Positions 11,333 through 25,700 of a stretch of 64,000 nucleotides of DNA are shown here, in pieces. The notes under the pieces were generated by a model. That model ran no database searches. It was not told where the DNA came from and saw only the letters and a program-made list of their open reading frames with translations. The position numbers were made by a program, and so were the translations under genes. Origin of the DNA: Bathynomus jamesi (lineage: Eukaryota; Arthropoda; Malacostraca; Isopoda; Cirolanidae); contig JAJOZX010006162.1 of assembly GCA_023014485.1 (NCBI GenBank), forward strand, positions 215,505-279,504, in the 5' to 3' direction. Within the stretch, counting starts at the first letter, position 1. Every line of letters starts with the position of its first letter.

Positions 11333-12355
11333 CACGTGATTGCCAAGGGTGTTTGCCGATGTCGGTGTAGCCAGGCCAAATTTTTTTTGTGTGAAAAAGC
11401 TGTCATATGTAATAACAAATCTGAAATGTCAAGTAAGAGGAAAATGGCAAATCCAAAACTGAAACCAGAAGCAGTGGTAGCTTACAATACAGGCAAATCT
11501 GGTATAGATTTATCAGACCAGATGTCTTCTTATGCTACCTCACATAGAAGAGGAGTCAAATGGTATAGGAAACTTGCAATAGAATTACTGTTAGGAATAG
11601 CTGTGGTAAATGCTAACATTATATTCAAGGAGAAGACTAAAAAAATAATGAATATTAGAACATTCAGATGTGAGATCGCGAAGGACCTCATGAATATTCG
11701 CAGGGAGGGTAAAACTAAAAGACCCGAACGTGTCAACAGTCATACATTAGCGCAGCAAAGAGATGAAAAAAAACAGGAGTGTAAGGCGAAACTGTGTAGA
11801 AATTGGGTAGAAATGAAGCAAAGAAAAAGGTGAGAAGAGTTTCAACGTATTGTCAGGAATGCAAAAAAAAACCATTCATGTGTATTTCATGTTTTTCGTC
11901 TGCTCATAAAAAATGATTTTTGTTTTTCTCAATAAAGAATAAACTAATTATGCCAAAAGTTACTACTTACATTTACTTATTTTTTATTGCAATGAGTGCC
12001 TTTCACATTATACACAGGTATAAGGTTTTACGTTTTTATTGCGATTTTTTATTGCTATGAGTGCCATTCACATTTTACATAGGTCTAATAAAGATGCTTT
12101 ACAAAAAAAAAAATTTCCCCTACTCTTCAAAAGACAATAGGGCCTATTTATCCTTATACAAGCTTTTATAAACAAAAAACTGTTACTGTCACAGGCCAGG
12201 GATATTATTCTCATAGAAAAAATAATGGGGCGACCGCCAGAAGTGGCGGACAGCCCGCTTAATGAAAGGAAAGTATGTCAACCAAATCTGGTGGACGCAG
12301 CCAGATCTGTAAATGCCACTGTCCACCAAAAATGGTGGACATGGCAGTCAACATG
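11333..12355 (+). mobile_element. Internally deleted piggyBac element (1023 bp)
   Basis: Bounded by TTAA at 11329-11332 and 12356-12359, the piggyBac target. Arm C keeps one TTAA at the same place near 3855, the empty site. Ends are imperfect inverted repeats: CACGTGATTGCCAAG and CATGTTGACTGCCATG (inverted right end). A subterminal hairpin GTCCACCAAAAATGGTGGAC lies at 12321-12340. About 1.4 kb of a normal element is missing. Confidence 0.88.
11336..11914 (+). pseudogene. piggyBac transposase, C-terminal half, frameshifted
   Basis: Reads KPEAVVAYNTGKSGIDLSDQ, MSSYATSHRRGVKWYRKLAI and ELLLGIAVVNANIIF, the final part of the DDE domain of PGBD-type transposases (G-x-D-x-x-D-Q ... K-W). The frame closes at 11833. 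In the next frame, 11822-11914 continues to a Cys-rich end (YCQECKKKPFMCISCF, then H) like the zinc-binding C-terminus of this family. The N-terminal half with the first catalytic Asp residues is gone. It cannot act on its own. Confidence 0.85.
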
Positions 12356-13741
12356 TTAATGATTTTCTCTGAATTCCCTCATCGGTACCAATCTGCAATA
12401 CGTGAGCCACACATTAGTCCCCACTCGCCCCACATTTAAACACTTAACCATCTTTGAATAATATCAGTATTAGAGACCAAAGAAATCAAACTAAAAACTG
12501 CAGTAAATTTTATTTCACAAAGTATAAACGTTCTATTATTCTACAGTTTTACAGAATTCTGGATCTCAAAAGGTGTTTCTAGAAATTTGATCTTTCGGGT
12601 TGGCGACTGGAAGTGTAATTTGTTTATAGGTGTGCAAGAGAATACGTGATATTCCACGATTGTTGCGTCATAATGTCTGTTTATCTTTTAGATGTATAAA
12701 CGATGTCACATTGTTTATATAGGGACATTTCTGCCTGTCAGGGCTAAAAAGTGCTAAGTTGTCATAGATAAACACATAGACGTGGCACTTTTTAACCCTG
12801 ACACGCAGATTTATAAGTAATCTTATAACGGGAATGCTCAATGTTTTGTATCCAAATTTGAATAAATTTTCTAGGCAGTGAATAAAAGGTGATATGAAGT
12901 GCAATACCCATTGGTATCTTCTGATCAAAAGAACGAGTAATGAATCGCATTAAAAATTGATTAACCCACATAAGAGTGACTTAAGTGTATACTAGTATGA
13001 CTTTTGAGTGAACCTGAGGAAGACTTTAAATAAAAATAATCCTTAAATAATTCTTGAGGGAGTCTTTAGATAAAAATGAATGTGTTTCTTGTCGTTTGAC
13101 CTCCGTCGTAAAGGGGAAGGCCATGTGACTGAGGAGACTTACAGCTTTACGAGGGATCCGAGCCATGGTTCTCTTTTTATATATAACTTCTGAATAGACC
13201 CATCGTCGCTTAACTTCGCAAATGAAACGTAATAATAAGCCAGGATGAAGGTCTTATAAACTCGAAATCGGTCCTAAACATGCCATAATTTATTTCAAAT
13301 ATAATTATGTTTCATTGCAACAATTTAATTTTAATCATAAATTCATTTTAATAAAGTAAATATTTAATGGGTTTCTATACAAACAGAATTACCAATATAA
13401 TCATTTTTAATTTTTAAATAATATTTTACCTAATTCTATCCTAAAGAATAAATGAATCAGGAAATGCGTTGCAAAATAGGAAGTAAACTTTTAACTTTTA
13501 TCAAAAAAAGCTTCCCTCAATACACTAAAGTTTTAAGGTCGTTGCGCACATTTCGAGGAAGTTCAGAAAGGCGTTTCCTGATGTTCTTTAGCACCGAGTA
13601 TTTACACGAATTAAGAGAGATAACTGCGTTCACTTCATGGGTGCAAATTCCATTTTGTTGGTATAATAAAGCGTCGACTTCACAAACTCTGACACTTTTA
13701 TTCCTCAGTACTGCTCTGCATCACCTTCTTTCTTCTATTTC

Positions 13742-13806
13742 CTTTATAAAAGTTATTGTTTTTTAAATACTTTTAAATAAACGTTTTCGTGATTAAAAAA
13801 GTGAAA
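13742..13806 (+). promoter_or_regulatory. Candidate core promoter and short 5' UTR of copy A
   Basis: TTATAAAAG at 13744-13752 lies about 55 bases before the ATG and is kept in copies B and C. A start about 30 bases further on would leave a 30-base leader. A second possibility is TATAATAA at 13662 with TCAGT at 13705, but their spacing (about 45) is long. No transcript evidence is available. Confidence 0.4.
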
Positions 13807-13902
13807 ATGATTGTGAAATTAATTTTAATTTTGGCCTCATTTTGTTTTGGGGTGAAAGGTGGTGTATTGTTTGACTCGAAGGAAACCATCAACAGTTGTG
13901 TG
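13807..13902 (+). CDS. Copy A exon 1: start codon and signal peptide
   Basis: ATG at 13807 opens a 32-codon exon ending at a GTAAGT donor. Residues 1-18 (MIVKLILILASFCFGVKG) are a hydrophobic secretion signal. Phase 0 end. The start is chosen because it is the only ATG giving a signal peptide and is matched in copy B (63512). Copy C has the same exon with two deletions. Confidence 0.88.
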
Positions 13903-16900
13903 GTAAGTACATTTCCTATCTACCATAAAAACTATAACCATGAGATTAGTTTTTATTAATGATGAAATAGGTAAATGTATTATTGTTGAATTAAGAAAGA
14001 AAGTATAAATATTTTTTGTTCACAACGCTTTGTTTACCCGATAATATTTTAGGAATAGATACACATACAGATAGACATACAGATATATAAATAGATAGGT
14101 AGACTATAACAAACAATCAATAAATAAAGAAAGATTTTCATGAAAATAACGAAATATTTTTAATAAAAACTATTCAATATATTCAAGTTTTTCAATCGCG
14201 AATATTAATCTTACAATATTGTGTTAAATATAATATAATAATTTAGTCATTGGTGCGCTATCTTTTTTAATATTATTATTATTATTACTGTTATTATTAT
14301 TATTATTATTATTATTATCACTACTATTACTATTTTTATCGACACTGAACAAACGGTGGCGAATATAGAGTGTTAAGTGCGAGTTGTAGGTCCTGTGTGG
14401 GTATGTGGGTATGTGGGTGCAGTCTACTTATTTTCATTATTTTATTAATCAACTTTTAATTTTTTCAAATTTCAAAATCTTCATTTTTAAAATAAATATT
14501 AAAATATTACAATTTGTGTCCTGTTAAACTGTAAAGTTGTTTCATACATAAAAAACATCGTTTTAAATTATAATTGTTCCATTTGAAAGGATTTTGAGGC
14601 GATTTCTTGATAAATTGAATTGTCCATTTTTCAAATGTTGACAAATTTGGTATAAATTATCTTTTGAAAGTGAATATAATTGATTCAAAATTGATTCTGA
14701 AAGGAAATATTTTACAACGGCTTCTAATCTAAGATCGTTTCATAATCAATTCAGAAAAAGAAACGAATAATTTTGAAGAAACGTTGGTCTGTATGGAGCA
14801 ATTTAGCTTTTCACTGTGCAATAATATAATGACCAATTGTTCACGGGACTTTTTATTTTATTTAATTTGGCCTTTAAGCATTAGTGTTTAATGCTCCCAA
14901 ATTAGTTAAAAATAGGATAAAATATATAATATATATTTTGATTTCTATGATCATTGAAGTGCATTCTTAAAAGATGTAAAACTATTAAAGATCAAAGATG
15001 TAATGAAAGTGGCACATTTTATTTTCATTTACAAATATAAGAACAAAATCATTAACTTACATTGGATAAGTGCTGATATAAAAAAACATTTCGTTTAAAA
15101 ACAAGTTGAAATCTCAATTAATAATGGAATACTAATAAAGATCGATAATAATTAAATGTACATTTCTCTATTATTCATTTCTCCTGTCTAAATTCATTCC
15201 TTTGGATTGTATTAGTATCATTTCTACAATAATGACTTTGTTTTTATAGGTTTCATATCTATAGCAATAACTTAAGATTGACTTGTACTGTATTTCTACT
15301 ATTAGTTTCTTTGTACATTAATCATAATTTAATCATGATATATATCATATAATTTATCTCTTAGTAATTTGAGAGCTCAGTAAAGCCGAAAAATTAAGGA
15401 GAAAATTATATAAAATAAATAGTCCATTTGACAGTATTATATTATTTGTACTAAACTATTATTGTAACAACAGAAATATTCTAATTTTTATTTTACAAAT
15501 ACATTTATTTAATAAATTATTTTAGAAATATATTTATATAAATAAAAGTAAATAAAAAGATATTTTCACACTGACTTCACACTGACGTCATACTGACTTC
15601 ACAATTTCGTTGTCCTGTCTGTCTCCGTACTGTAGACACCATGTACTTACTATTAGGGGATTCTTTGTTTCAACTTTTTACTCTTGCGCGTTAACATTTT
15701 CATTGCTGCGTTCTTTTCTATTGTTTTATTTACCGAATAATTGACCCCTCAACTAGTGAGGGTTCAATTATTCGGGCATTAAAACTATAGAAAAGAACGC
15801 AGCAATGGAACTCTTAAACTTCTCATCCGAACCCATTGTTTCAAGATTTGTAAAGCTTAAGATTTTCATGGCTGTGTTCCTTTCTATAGTTTTATTGACT
15901 GAATAACTACGCATTTGATCCAAAAATCCCGCGTCAAAATCCCGCGTTCAAAATCCACGTTCAAAATGTCCCGCAAAAAGTATTTTTTAAGCAAATTTTT
16001 TAGGGATGAATTGATTTAGAATTTCAATATTATGTATAATAATTTCAATTTATTCACGATGTTTAATTGTTAAATATTAATGTAATAAAATTTTTCTAAT
16101 TTTCTTTGTTGTAACCATTGAAGAAGTTTAGTTTCAATTTGAAAAAAAAATTTGGTCTTAAAAAAATACCTCAGAAATTTTTTGTTCCGCATGGGCATTT
16201 GAAAAATGTGGCAACCCTATGAATAACTGACACCCCAGTAATTGGTGGTGGTGCGGCCCCCCAGGTACTGAGGCCGAAGGTCCCAGCACCGCAGGTCTGG
16301 CTAAATGGGGCCGTAGGACCCACTTTAGCTTGTATATTGTTAATCATAACTACCTTTTAACTGATGTTTTATCTTTAATTAAACTGAGATTCCAGTAAAG
16401 CCAAATGCTTAAAAGACAAATTAAATAAAATAAATAGTCTAAGAATTACTTATTTTATGTTAAAGAATCATTTCTTCCTTCATCCATTCAAAGACTAATG
16501 TGAAATGTTTAATGAAATATCTAATCAATTTTCTAACACTAAACTCTCTAATGTATGAAAGCTGAGATAGTTTAAGTTTTACTTCAAATTTAAATTGATA
16601 TGAAGAAGTGCTCACAACATTACTCTCTCCAAACATTTAACTTTGTTTATGTTCATTATTTCTTGTAATTGACTTTTTATCCTTATCAAATCGCATCCTA
16701 TATAATTCACTTCATAAGACCCATTTATCATTTTAAATAACTGAATTAGTCCAACTCTAAGTCTATGTTTTGTAATGAATACATATCTGATTCAGCTCAG
16801 CTAGGATTACCATACGTCCGGTTTTTCCCGGACATGTACGGGATCACCTGAAGATCAGGGCCCCCAGCCTTCTTTAGTTAGCTTTATAAGGCTAACTAAC

Positions 16901-18931
16901 GAAAATATCACGACCTAACCTAACCAATCGTCAAGTGCGTACAGTTGACCTAACGACTAGTTAGGTTAGGTCGTGATGTTTTCGTTAGTTAGCCTTATAA
17001 AGCTAACTAAAGATGGCTGTGGGCCCTGATCTTCAGGTGATCCCATGTCCAGAAAATGTGAATATTTATAACATTGATTTTTGAGGCCATAACACTTGTT
17101 CTTATTTATAGATACACAATATAGACGACATGTTGAGTATACAGTATATATAACACATTAATACAACATGAGTTGGTAGATACCCATACAGATACACCTA
17201 GGGTTGCCAGACGTCCCGCATTCTGCGGGACATTCCTGCATTTGATAAAAAAATCAAGCATTATTAATAGGCTGACCATATTTCCTTGAGACAAAAACGG
17301 GACATTGGGATGGCAAAAAAGGGACGGGGTTATGTAATATTCTGTATTCATGAAAAAGTAAGTACATAAACATATTGAGCTTACAATTATTCTTCAGTGA
17401 CAGATACAAATATTTAGGTGGACGTAGTACTGTCCCGTTCAAAACGGTACGTATGGTCAGCCTAATTATTAAGCATTGTTTTAATATAATTTTTCTAATT
17501 TTGTATGTTGTAACCGTTGAAGAAATCTAGTTTCAATTTAAAAAAAGTATGGTAACCCGAGCTCAGCTTTCTCATAAGTTTTAATTTGAATTTTTTTAAT
17601 CATTTTGGTTGGTCTAGCCTCAACTTCTCCTAATTTATCAATGTCTTTTCTCGAGTACATGCTGTCAAACTTAGAGACTTAACTTAGACTTAGTCTACAG
17701 TGTAACAAGAGTCCGAGGCCTAAGGCTAGGCTCTTGGCTACAGGTTATACTTCTTAATCTTAGACCTATCCTAATAAGGGAAGTTAATAAATACGTGGAA
17801 CAAACTTACAAATCCTAATCCTTCATAGAATAAATGCACAAATATAATAATTTTATCCTCTTTTCCAGATAGCCTATAAATACAATAAAAAAAGTGAAAT
17901 GTCGAGTTGAAGTTTCATATATACTACTCCCATTTAGACTGCATCTTTTCTAATTTATTTGTGTTTCCTCCTTACATGCAGACTCTTTCAATTCCTGAAG
18001 AAGATTTTAAACTTCTTCGCAAGATTTCTGGTCGTTTGGACACGTTCCTTGAGAGAAATCTCGAAGCAGGTCACCAAAATCTCAAGAAAGGTAAGAATCA
18101 CATTTTTAGCAACGATTTGTTTCCACAAAATCTTAAACTCTCAATATTCAAATAAATGATTTTCACTATCTTGATCGTATTTAAGCAAAACAATTTATAT
18201 TTGTAAACTTCTGATATTAATTTAGAGTTTATGATTAAAATTACATTTAATTTGAACCACAAACTGTTGTTAATATTTTGGAGAAAGTCACCTAAATTAA
18301 ACTTTTAACTTTATAACATCTTAAAAGCAGATTTAAAGACAAAAGTGAGTAAATTTAATTGACTTTTAAACAGATTTTTTCTTAATTTCCACAATGACAA
18401 AATATAAAGAGAAAATGTTTTCCTATTAAATTCTTTAAGAACATTATGAAACTTAGATTTTAAAAACAATATTAAAAAATAACTGCGTATCCTGCAAAGA
18501 AAGATATGTAGAATACAGAGTGTTGATAAATTATGTTAAAAATTAAACCCTTTTAAAATATTATTAAGTTTTTACAGTGATTTTATTTGCTGCATTTGAA
18601 AGAACATCTCTCATAGTTTTTTCTAACATGACGAAAATTGCCGATATTTCGGACCTGAAGATCAGGATTACTGATGCCATTATGACCTTTAAATAAAGGA
18701 ATGAGGAATATTTTGAAATTAGATTATTTAAAATTTAGAGTTGGGAATAGAATGAGGTTTTGACCCCCTTTCGGAGAAGTCATATGTAAATCTTGAAGGA
18801 TTTTAGTTAACAATTAACTGAAAATTTATTTGTGAAAAGTCTACTTTTAAATGGAATTTAAGTCAATAATTAGACAGATTAACGGAATTTGAATGCATAT
18901 AATATAAAATTATATTAACTTTTATATACAC

Positions 18932-18971
<40 letters not shown>

Positions 18972-19752
18972 GGGAGTTAAAAAGGGGAAAATTTGAGTTA
19001 CTAATATATTATTTATCATTCATTAATTTACCATTGATTAAGTTATTAATTATTTAGATATAAAGAGAGAATGCATTAAATTCACTGAATTATAATAGGT
19101 GGGTTTTAGTAAGAATTGTGGGTAGAGCGGCATCAAGGCTGCTCCGGAAATTAGAATGGTGACACCTCACAATGTTGGAGACTTCTGCTTCATTTACAAA
19201 ATAATTAAAAATAATTTTAAAATCTTGGACATTCGAATATAAATAATTTATTAAATAAATATATAAAGAGAGAATAGACAGTAGATAGATAGATAAAAAG
19301 ATAAATGGGTGGATAAATAAATTTAAAAAATCTTACAAATTTGTAAGATGAGATACGAAGGTAAAATTATTAATTGATCAATTAATGTAAGTGATCAATA
19401 GATAATAATAAGTAAGTTATCCACGTGTTAATCTAAAGTGTTTACTTAAAAAGATTAATATTGGAATTAAATGTAAATTTAACAAAATATTAAAAGATAA
19501 ATTAACAAAGTGAAATTAAGTATGAATAAAGTTAATTACTTAAACAATCAATAATTACATATTAAAGTCAATAAAATGAAAGAATAAATTAAACTTAGAA
19601 TAAATGATGAATACGATTCATTTACATAATATTAAAAAAAATATATTTATAACTGAAAATATATTACAAAAAAGGAATATTTTCATGATTATAGACCGTG
19701 GTGTTATCCTAAAACATTATTGGCGTGCACTCAAATTCTTTACTGACTGCAT

Positions 19753-19793
<41 letters not shown>

Positions 19794-22700
19794 TGAGATT
19801 TACTTTAAACGCTTTAACTTCTTTATTGTGAAATAGCTCTCAGCAAAAATGAAATATCCACTTCGAGAACTTTCAACTCGTCTTCAGGGAATTATCCCAT
19901 TCAATTGCGTGATTATTGCTACATACATTAGTAAATATGGTGTTAGATGCTTCGGCTTTGCGAATACACTATTTATGCGCCATGTTTCTGTTAGCGAAAG
20001 TTTTGCCTGTTTCACCAATATATACTAAATTACAATAATTACATTTAATAGAATAAATACATAGAGTGACATTCACAGAGTTATTACGAATGAATAAACT
20101 CTTGATCGAATTAATGTAAAGTAAACATAACATTAATTCTCACGTCTCAAATGACGCGAGTGAAGTGAGTCAAATTGTTATCATATGGCAAACACAATAT
20201 GTTATTAAATACTTTCTTATCTTTCTTACTTTTATAAAAAGATTTCTTATCTTTATTTAAAGAATTGTCCAAGAAATAATTCGGATAACATAATTTGCTT
20301 CTACTTTAAAACAAATTAAATTCACTATGTTTTAATGTAGACTCATTATTGTGAAAGGTTTTAGGACATAGAAATAAATATAATGTGAGGGATTCGATCT
20401 TTGGTGAGAGTTTCTGATAAGAAATGTATATAAAGTGAGTGGACTCATCTGTATGTTCAGTTTCACTGAAGTAGAGTTAAAATATACACGTGTGATTGCT
20501 CCGAAGGTCACCCAACTCCACCTGATGCCAGCGGTTGAGAGTAAATCAGTGCTGCACCGCCAATTTTCAATCTCCGATTGAGATTGGCTTAATGCTTTAT
20601 TTTCAGCATTTATTGCCTGTTTATGTATTTATTATTACAATAAATTTTCATATTAAAAGACTTGGTTTATAAATAATAATTAAAAGGAATGAAGACAGTG
20701 CGGTATTTCCTGCAATCATTTGCAAACTATTTGGAGATTTTGAAGGCCAAATTGCTGTAAAATTCTTGTAGTTTTACTTTTATAAAACACGTTTCTATTC
20801 TTTCCACGTTTCCATCAAAAGCTTCTTACTGTCCTACTTCTTTCCTAGATTGCATTTGGATGAAATGAGAGAGTGAAAACTCCGGAATGGACAACTCCTA
20901 AAAAATTATTTCAATTAATTCTTTACGTTGAAGTGAGATTTTAACTGTACAAAAAAAGTTTGAATCCATCATTGTTTCTTTCCCTTTGTAACAATTATGT
21001 TTCATGTTCCCAACATTAGACATTATTCAGTCTTTTTATTTTATTCTATCATAAAATTATGTTTGCTACATTCCATTATATATTTATAAATCATTTTTTG
21101 TAACTTTCGTTAAAAATCTTTTACATAATTGTTATAAACGATATAATATCTTCATTAAGTTATAAGAACTTTCCTCCATTAATGACCTGAGGAGTGTAAA
21201 AAATGGCATATTGGACGAAAGTGATGAGCTTACTGACTTTTGTAGTTTTTACTTTTTCAGGAATTCGTATGAAAAGACTGTAAACAAATATTGGTGGATT
21301 ATCTAAGTCAAAGTTGATTTGGTATAAACCTAAACTGTAATGGGGTAAATAGGACTTACAATCTCTTATTAATTACAATTAAATTTATTTAAATTTATTC
21401 AGTTAAAGTTTAGATACATTAAAATTTTATTTTATTTCAGTTTTATCCGCATTTGGCGTCGACAAAGATGTAGTGGTGAAGGTGGATCCAGAAGCCCCAC
21501 TTGAAAACGTCCTTCTGCAACACCAATTGACTTTGCATCAGGATATGAAACGCATGTTTTTGGAAATAAAGAATCTCTTCCTCGGATTAAGATCCCCAAA
21601 CTTTATTCCGAAAGCAAACTAGTAATTCTATTTTCATCATCAAATTCCTTAAGAATGAAAACAGAAGATAAGATTAAGAATATATTTGTGATTTTTATAT
21701 GAAATTCAATCTTAATTGAAATCTCCATTTTGAACGTTCATTCTGAATAACTTTTATGACGAATTTAATATTTCTCATTTTAATTCGTCAATAGTTCTTA
21801 AAATGGTTAGATCAGGGGTTCTTAACCTTTTTAGGCTGTAATCCAAATTCTGTTCCCAAGGCTAGCTCGGCGACCAATGCCTTCAAACATGTCACTCGTA
21901 ATAGATAATAAAATAAATAATAATGGTAAAATGATTAGCGTTAACATAAGTAAATGATAAATGACAATTTAATAACCCAAGTTTGCGTCGCGACTCAGAG
22001 GTTAAGAACCCCTGGGTTAGATATTAATATTATTTCGTGATGAACTATTTGTGAATGGAAATTTTTAGGTTTTCATTTTTCATTATTGCAGGTATTTATT
22101 TTTACTTCATGCTTCTCCTTACATTATAAAAGGCTTATTTTTTCATTATTCATTATCATTAATCATTTTAATTCAAGTACAAGTCGGCGCAAAATATAAA
22201 AATGTACATTTAATTCATAATTATTGTAAATACGTTAATAATATATATACTGTATATACTGTATATATGTTGGGGTAAATGTGATAAATTGGTAATTATG
22301 CATAATTACCGGTAAATATGCATAATCGAAAATATCATGACTTAACCTAACCAATTGTCAATGGCGTACAGTTGACCTAACCAGGCATTCAAGGCATTCA
22401 ATTCAATTGACCTAACAGGGCATTCAAGGTTAGGTCAATTGAATGCCCGGTTAGGTCAACTGTACGCCCTTGACAATTGGTTAGGTTAAGTCATGATATT
22501 TTCAATTATGCATATTTACAGGTAATTATGCATAATTACCAATTTATCACATTTACCCCAACATATATATTATATACTGTATATTTCTGTCCTTACACAC
22601 CCCATTTAAAGAGATTCCTCTGCCGAGCGGTGCCCCCCATAGTACTGTGAGGTATTCAAAAACTCATGATCTTCACTTGCCCTACAAACACCTTTAAATG

Positions 22701-25700
22701 GGAGACTCAAAATGGGTGCACACACATTTCTACATTACTGTACAGTCTTTACAGCCACACCTACACTTTTCCTCCTAAGTATATATATTGTAATGTATAT
22801 GGTTGTAAATTTTGACTTGGTCCGCAATCGATATGGACCGTGACTTATTTTTCGTTGGCAAGGTACTAGTATTGATGGATACCGTAATAAAATTGACTGG
22901 ATTCTTTGGATCTGATATATTTGCATGTCGGTTATAAATAGATATAGAGTGTAACATATTTGTGGAGAGTAGTCTATTATGACTTGATCCTCTGGATCCA
23001 GAGACTATATTTAGTTTTAAATCGATAATTAATTAGTTTTAAATCGATAATTAATTAGTTTTAAATTGATAATTATTAAGTTTTGCAAAAATTGGTCGTT
23101 GCCAATGTGCAGACAGTTGTTGCGTGGATTTCTTGTGTTCTTGTGGTTCGGGGCCCACGTGAGATTGTAGATCCCCTCCGCCACCACGGAGGACATACAC
23201 AATACACAATTACGAACACAATTAGGTAGACCAGCCATGAGTGATTCCTGGGGTCTTTGTTGGTCTGGAACATTATAACATTATAACATTATATATATTT
23301 TTTTCAACAGCGATCTTTTCAGCTTCGGTTCTTTTGGAAGCTCAATTTCAAAAATATCAACATTGAAACCTAATTTAAAATCGATAATCCAAGACAAAAC
23401 TAACTCAAGGTTGGTCACATTCTTTTTATATATGTTTTTAATATTAATTACCAATATATATCACTTCGAGCCATCGATGTTACTAAAACCATAAATAAAA
23501 TATTACTTTTCCGTCACCAATTTAGTTAATTTAATAATGAAATTTATTTTAATTGTATTTACATTATATTAGTTAAGCTCATATATTGATTTCTCATTTG
23601 ATTCAGTCAGAAGACATCAGGAGGATGGGGTATCTCACCCTACTTCGGCGATCGACATTTCTACATGCCCACAGATTCAACGTTTCGGTTAGTTTAAGTT
23701 TAAACAAGAGTAACTCAATTTTACGATCATCAAGTTCTAAAGCTTAATTCCTCATTAGGAAAAATAACACATAATTATTTTACTTTTGTAAAATAATAAT
23801 GGCGGACACACGAGACGAACTACATCTCATTCCATAATAAAAAAAATTCCTTTTCTTTGTTTTCAGCGAAGATTTAATAATTTTAATCTTAAAATTAATC
23901 AAAGAATAAAATATATTTTGTGAAATTTTAATACTTTTTATGTATACATTCCTCTCATTTGTTCTTTCTAAGACCTACTGATTGCTCCGAAATTCTCGTC
24001 GCAGGAGATACGATAAGCGGAATTTACCAGATTTATCCATTCAGGTAAAACAGTGACTTTCAATGGCATTAATATCACCTTTATTCATTTCATTAAATTT
24101 TTTATTTCATTTTTTATGCCTATCGAGGGATTTAGATGTTTTACTATTGAGCCCTTAAGTTCTCTTTAACGTTTTGATAACATCTTTTAATTAATTGGCC
24201 TCATCCATTCTGGGTGTGTTTCAATTACCAAAAACGAAATAATGCATTACATTTTCAATTTTTTTAAATGAATCAGTTGTTGAAAATCCGTGTTTATAGT
24301 AAAGGAGATTCGACTATGACCTATTATTTGTTTCTAGATGTCAATGTAGCCGCCCTGTGGATGTATTTTGTGACATGGAAACTGACGGAGGTGGATGGAC
24401 TGTTTTCCTTTCCCGAGTCAATGTATCAAAGCCAATTAATTTCACTCGGAACTGGGCCGATTACAAGAAGGGGTTCGGAGTGCCAGGTGAAGAGCATTGG
24501 TTAGGTAAGAACTGAGAGCTTCGTGGCTTTGTTCGTCTCATCGACTAGATTTAAATGGATTCATTGATTTTTCCCTCACCAGTTCTGAGAAGGGAAAGGA
24601 GAAGAGTAAACAGTCCGTTATACGTAATTTCTTTGAATTGGTCATTATTTTCTCAGTTGGTCTTATATACAGGGTGTCCCGTAAGTCTGGCATCATTGGA
24701 GAAATTCATATTTTTCTATTTCTACAAACCATAATTCATATTTTTCTCTTTCTGCAGGCCATAATGTCTGTGAGCAAGGAAGAACGAATCCAGATAATTC
24801 TACTTATAAGAAATCGGAGTCAGAGAATTTAACAGGCTGCATCCAGACCGCGAGCCAATAACACGGAGTTGTGTAAGCAGACTTGTTGCAAAGTTTAAGG
24901 AAACAGGATGCATAAAAGATAAACCACGCAGTGGACCTTCAAGGAGGTCCACTGACGATGATACAGCGACTGCTATCCTGGCTCATTTTAACAGAAGTCC
25001 CAATAAGTCTCTTCGGCGATTGTCCGCCGAGAGAGGAGTGTCGAAAAGTAGCATCTTCGCATTCTTCAGGCTCACAAATGGCATCCATATAAACTTCAGA
25101 TCCTACAGAAATTAAGCGAAGATGATCCCGACCGGCGGATGGAATTTTGTGAATGGGCTACGGAACAATATGCGCGGGATGCCAATTTCCCGTCCACCAT
25201 TCTGTTCAGTGACGAGGCTGTTTTTCATGGAAATGGTGAGGTAAATCGACAGAACACCCGCTACTGGTCTCAAAAGAACCCTCACTGGTATACTCTTCGA
25301 AGGAACAAGGTGCATCTCGGGTGATGGTATGGTGTGGCATTTGGAAGGATCACATCATCGCCCCCTCTTTTTCGATGAACATGTCACTGGAGGCACCTAC
25401 CTACGTATGCTCAAGGAAGAAGCATTTCCCAGTGTCTTGAACGAAGAAGGAAATTTCCCAACATGGTTCCAGCAAGACGGCGCTCCTGCACATTATAGCA
25501 CCCAAGTAAGGGAATACCTGTACCAACAATTCCCTGGTCATTAGATGGACGTCGATGGCCTGTGGAATGGCCAGCTAGAAGCCCGGATCTCACGCCACTA
25601 GATTTTTATCTCTGGGGCCACTTGAAAGCGCTGGTATACGCAGAGAAAATTAGGAGTGTTGAACATTTGCGGCAGCGCAATATTGGGGTATGTAACACCA

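Larger units (their letters stand above)
10240..16795. repeat. Inverted-repeat arm A-left (pairs with 1-6034)
   Basis: Partner of arm C, same content inverted. Private changes are the piggyBac at 11333-12355 and a block at about 15575-16340 with a small palindrome (15690-15805) and a GC-rich patch (16240-16325) that I cannot classify. Confidence 0.85.
17561..21440. other. Copy A introns 1-2 around exon 2, with repeats
   Basis: Apart from exon 2 (17982-18090) this holds a (TAA)n run at 18930-18970, a (TG)n run at 19754-19792 and a Penelope relic. Another A-only stretch at 20400-20580 carries no recognisable gene. The rest is intron also present in B and partly in E. Confidence 0.5.

Noticed and set aside
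13452..13766. 104-codon open frame just upstream of copy A, with relatives at 2434-2652 and 63523-63774.
   Set aside because: It overlaps the candidate promoter, has no recognisable domain, and its presence in all three copies follows from recent duplication. Small length changes between copies also alter its reading.
23607..23610. Second AG in TCAGTCAG as the exon 5 acceptor.
   Set aside because: Using it shifts the frame, runs into a stop at the exon end and cannot join exon 6; the first AG fits both sides.
24268..24504. 78-codon open frame over copy A exon 7 (and 52911-53138 in copy B) as a separate small protein.
   Set aside because: It is a different frame of the FReD exon, which reads [10 protein letters not shown] in the correct phase.
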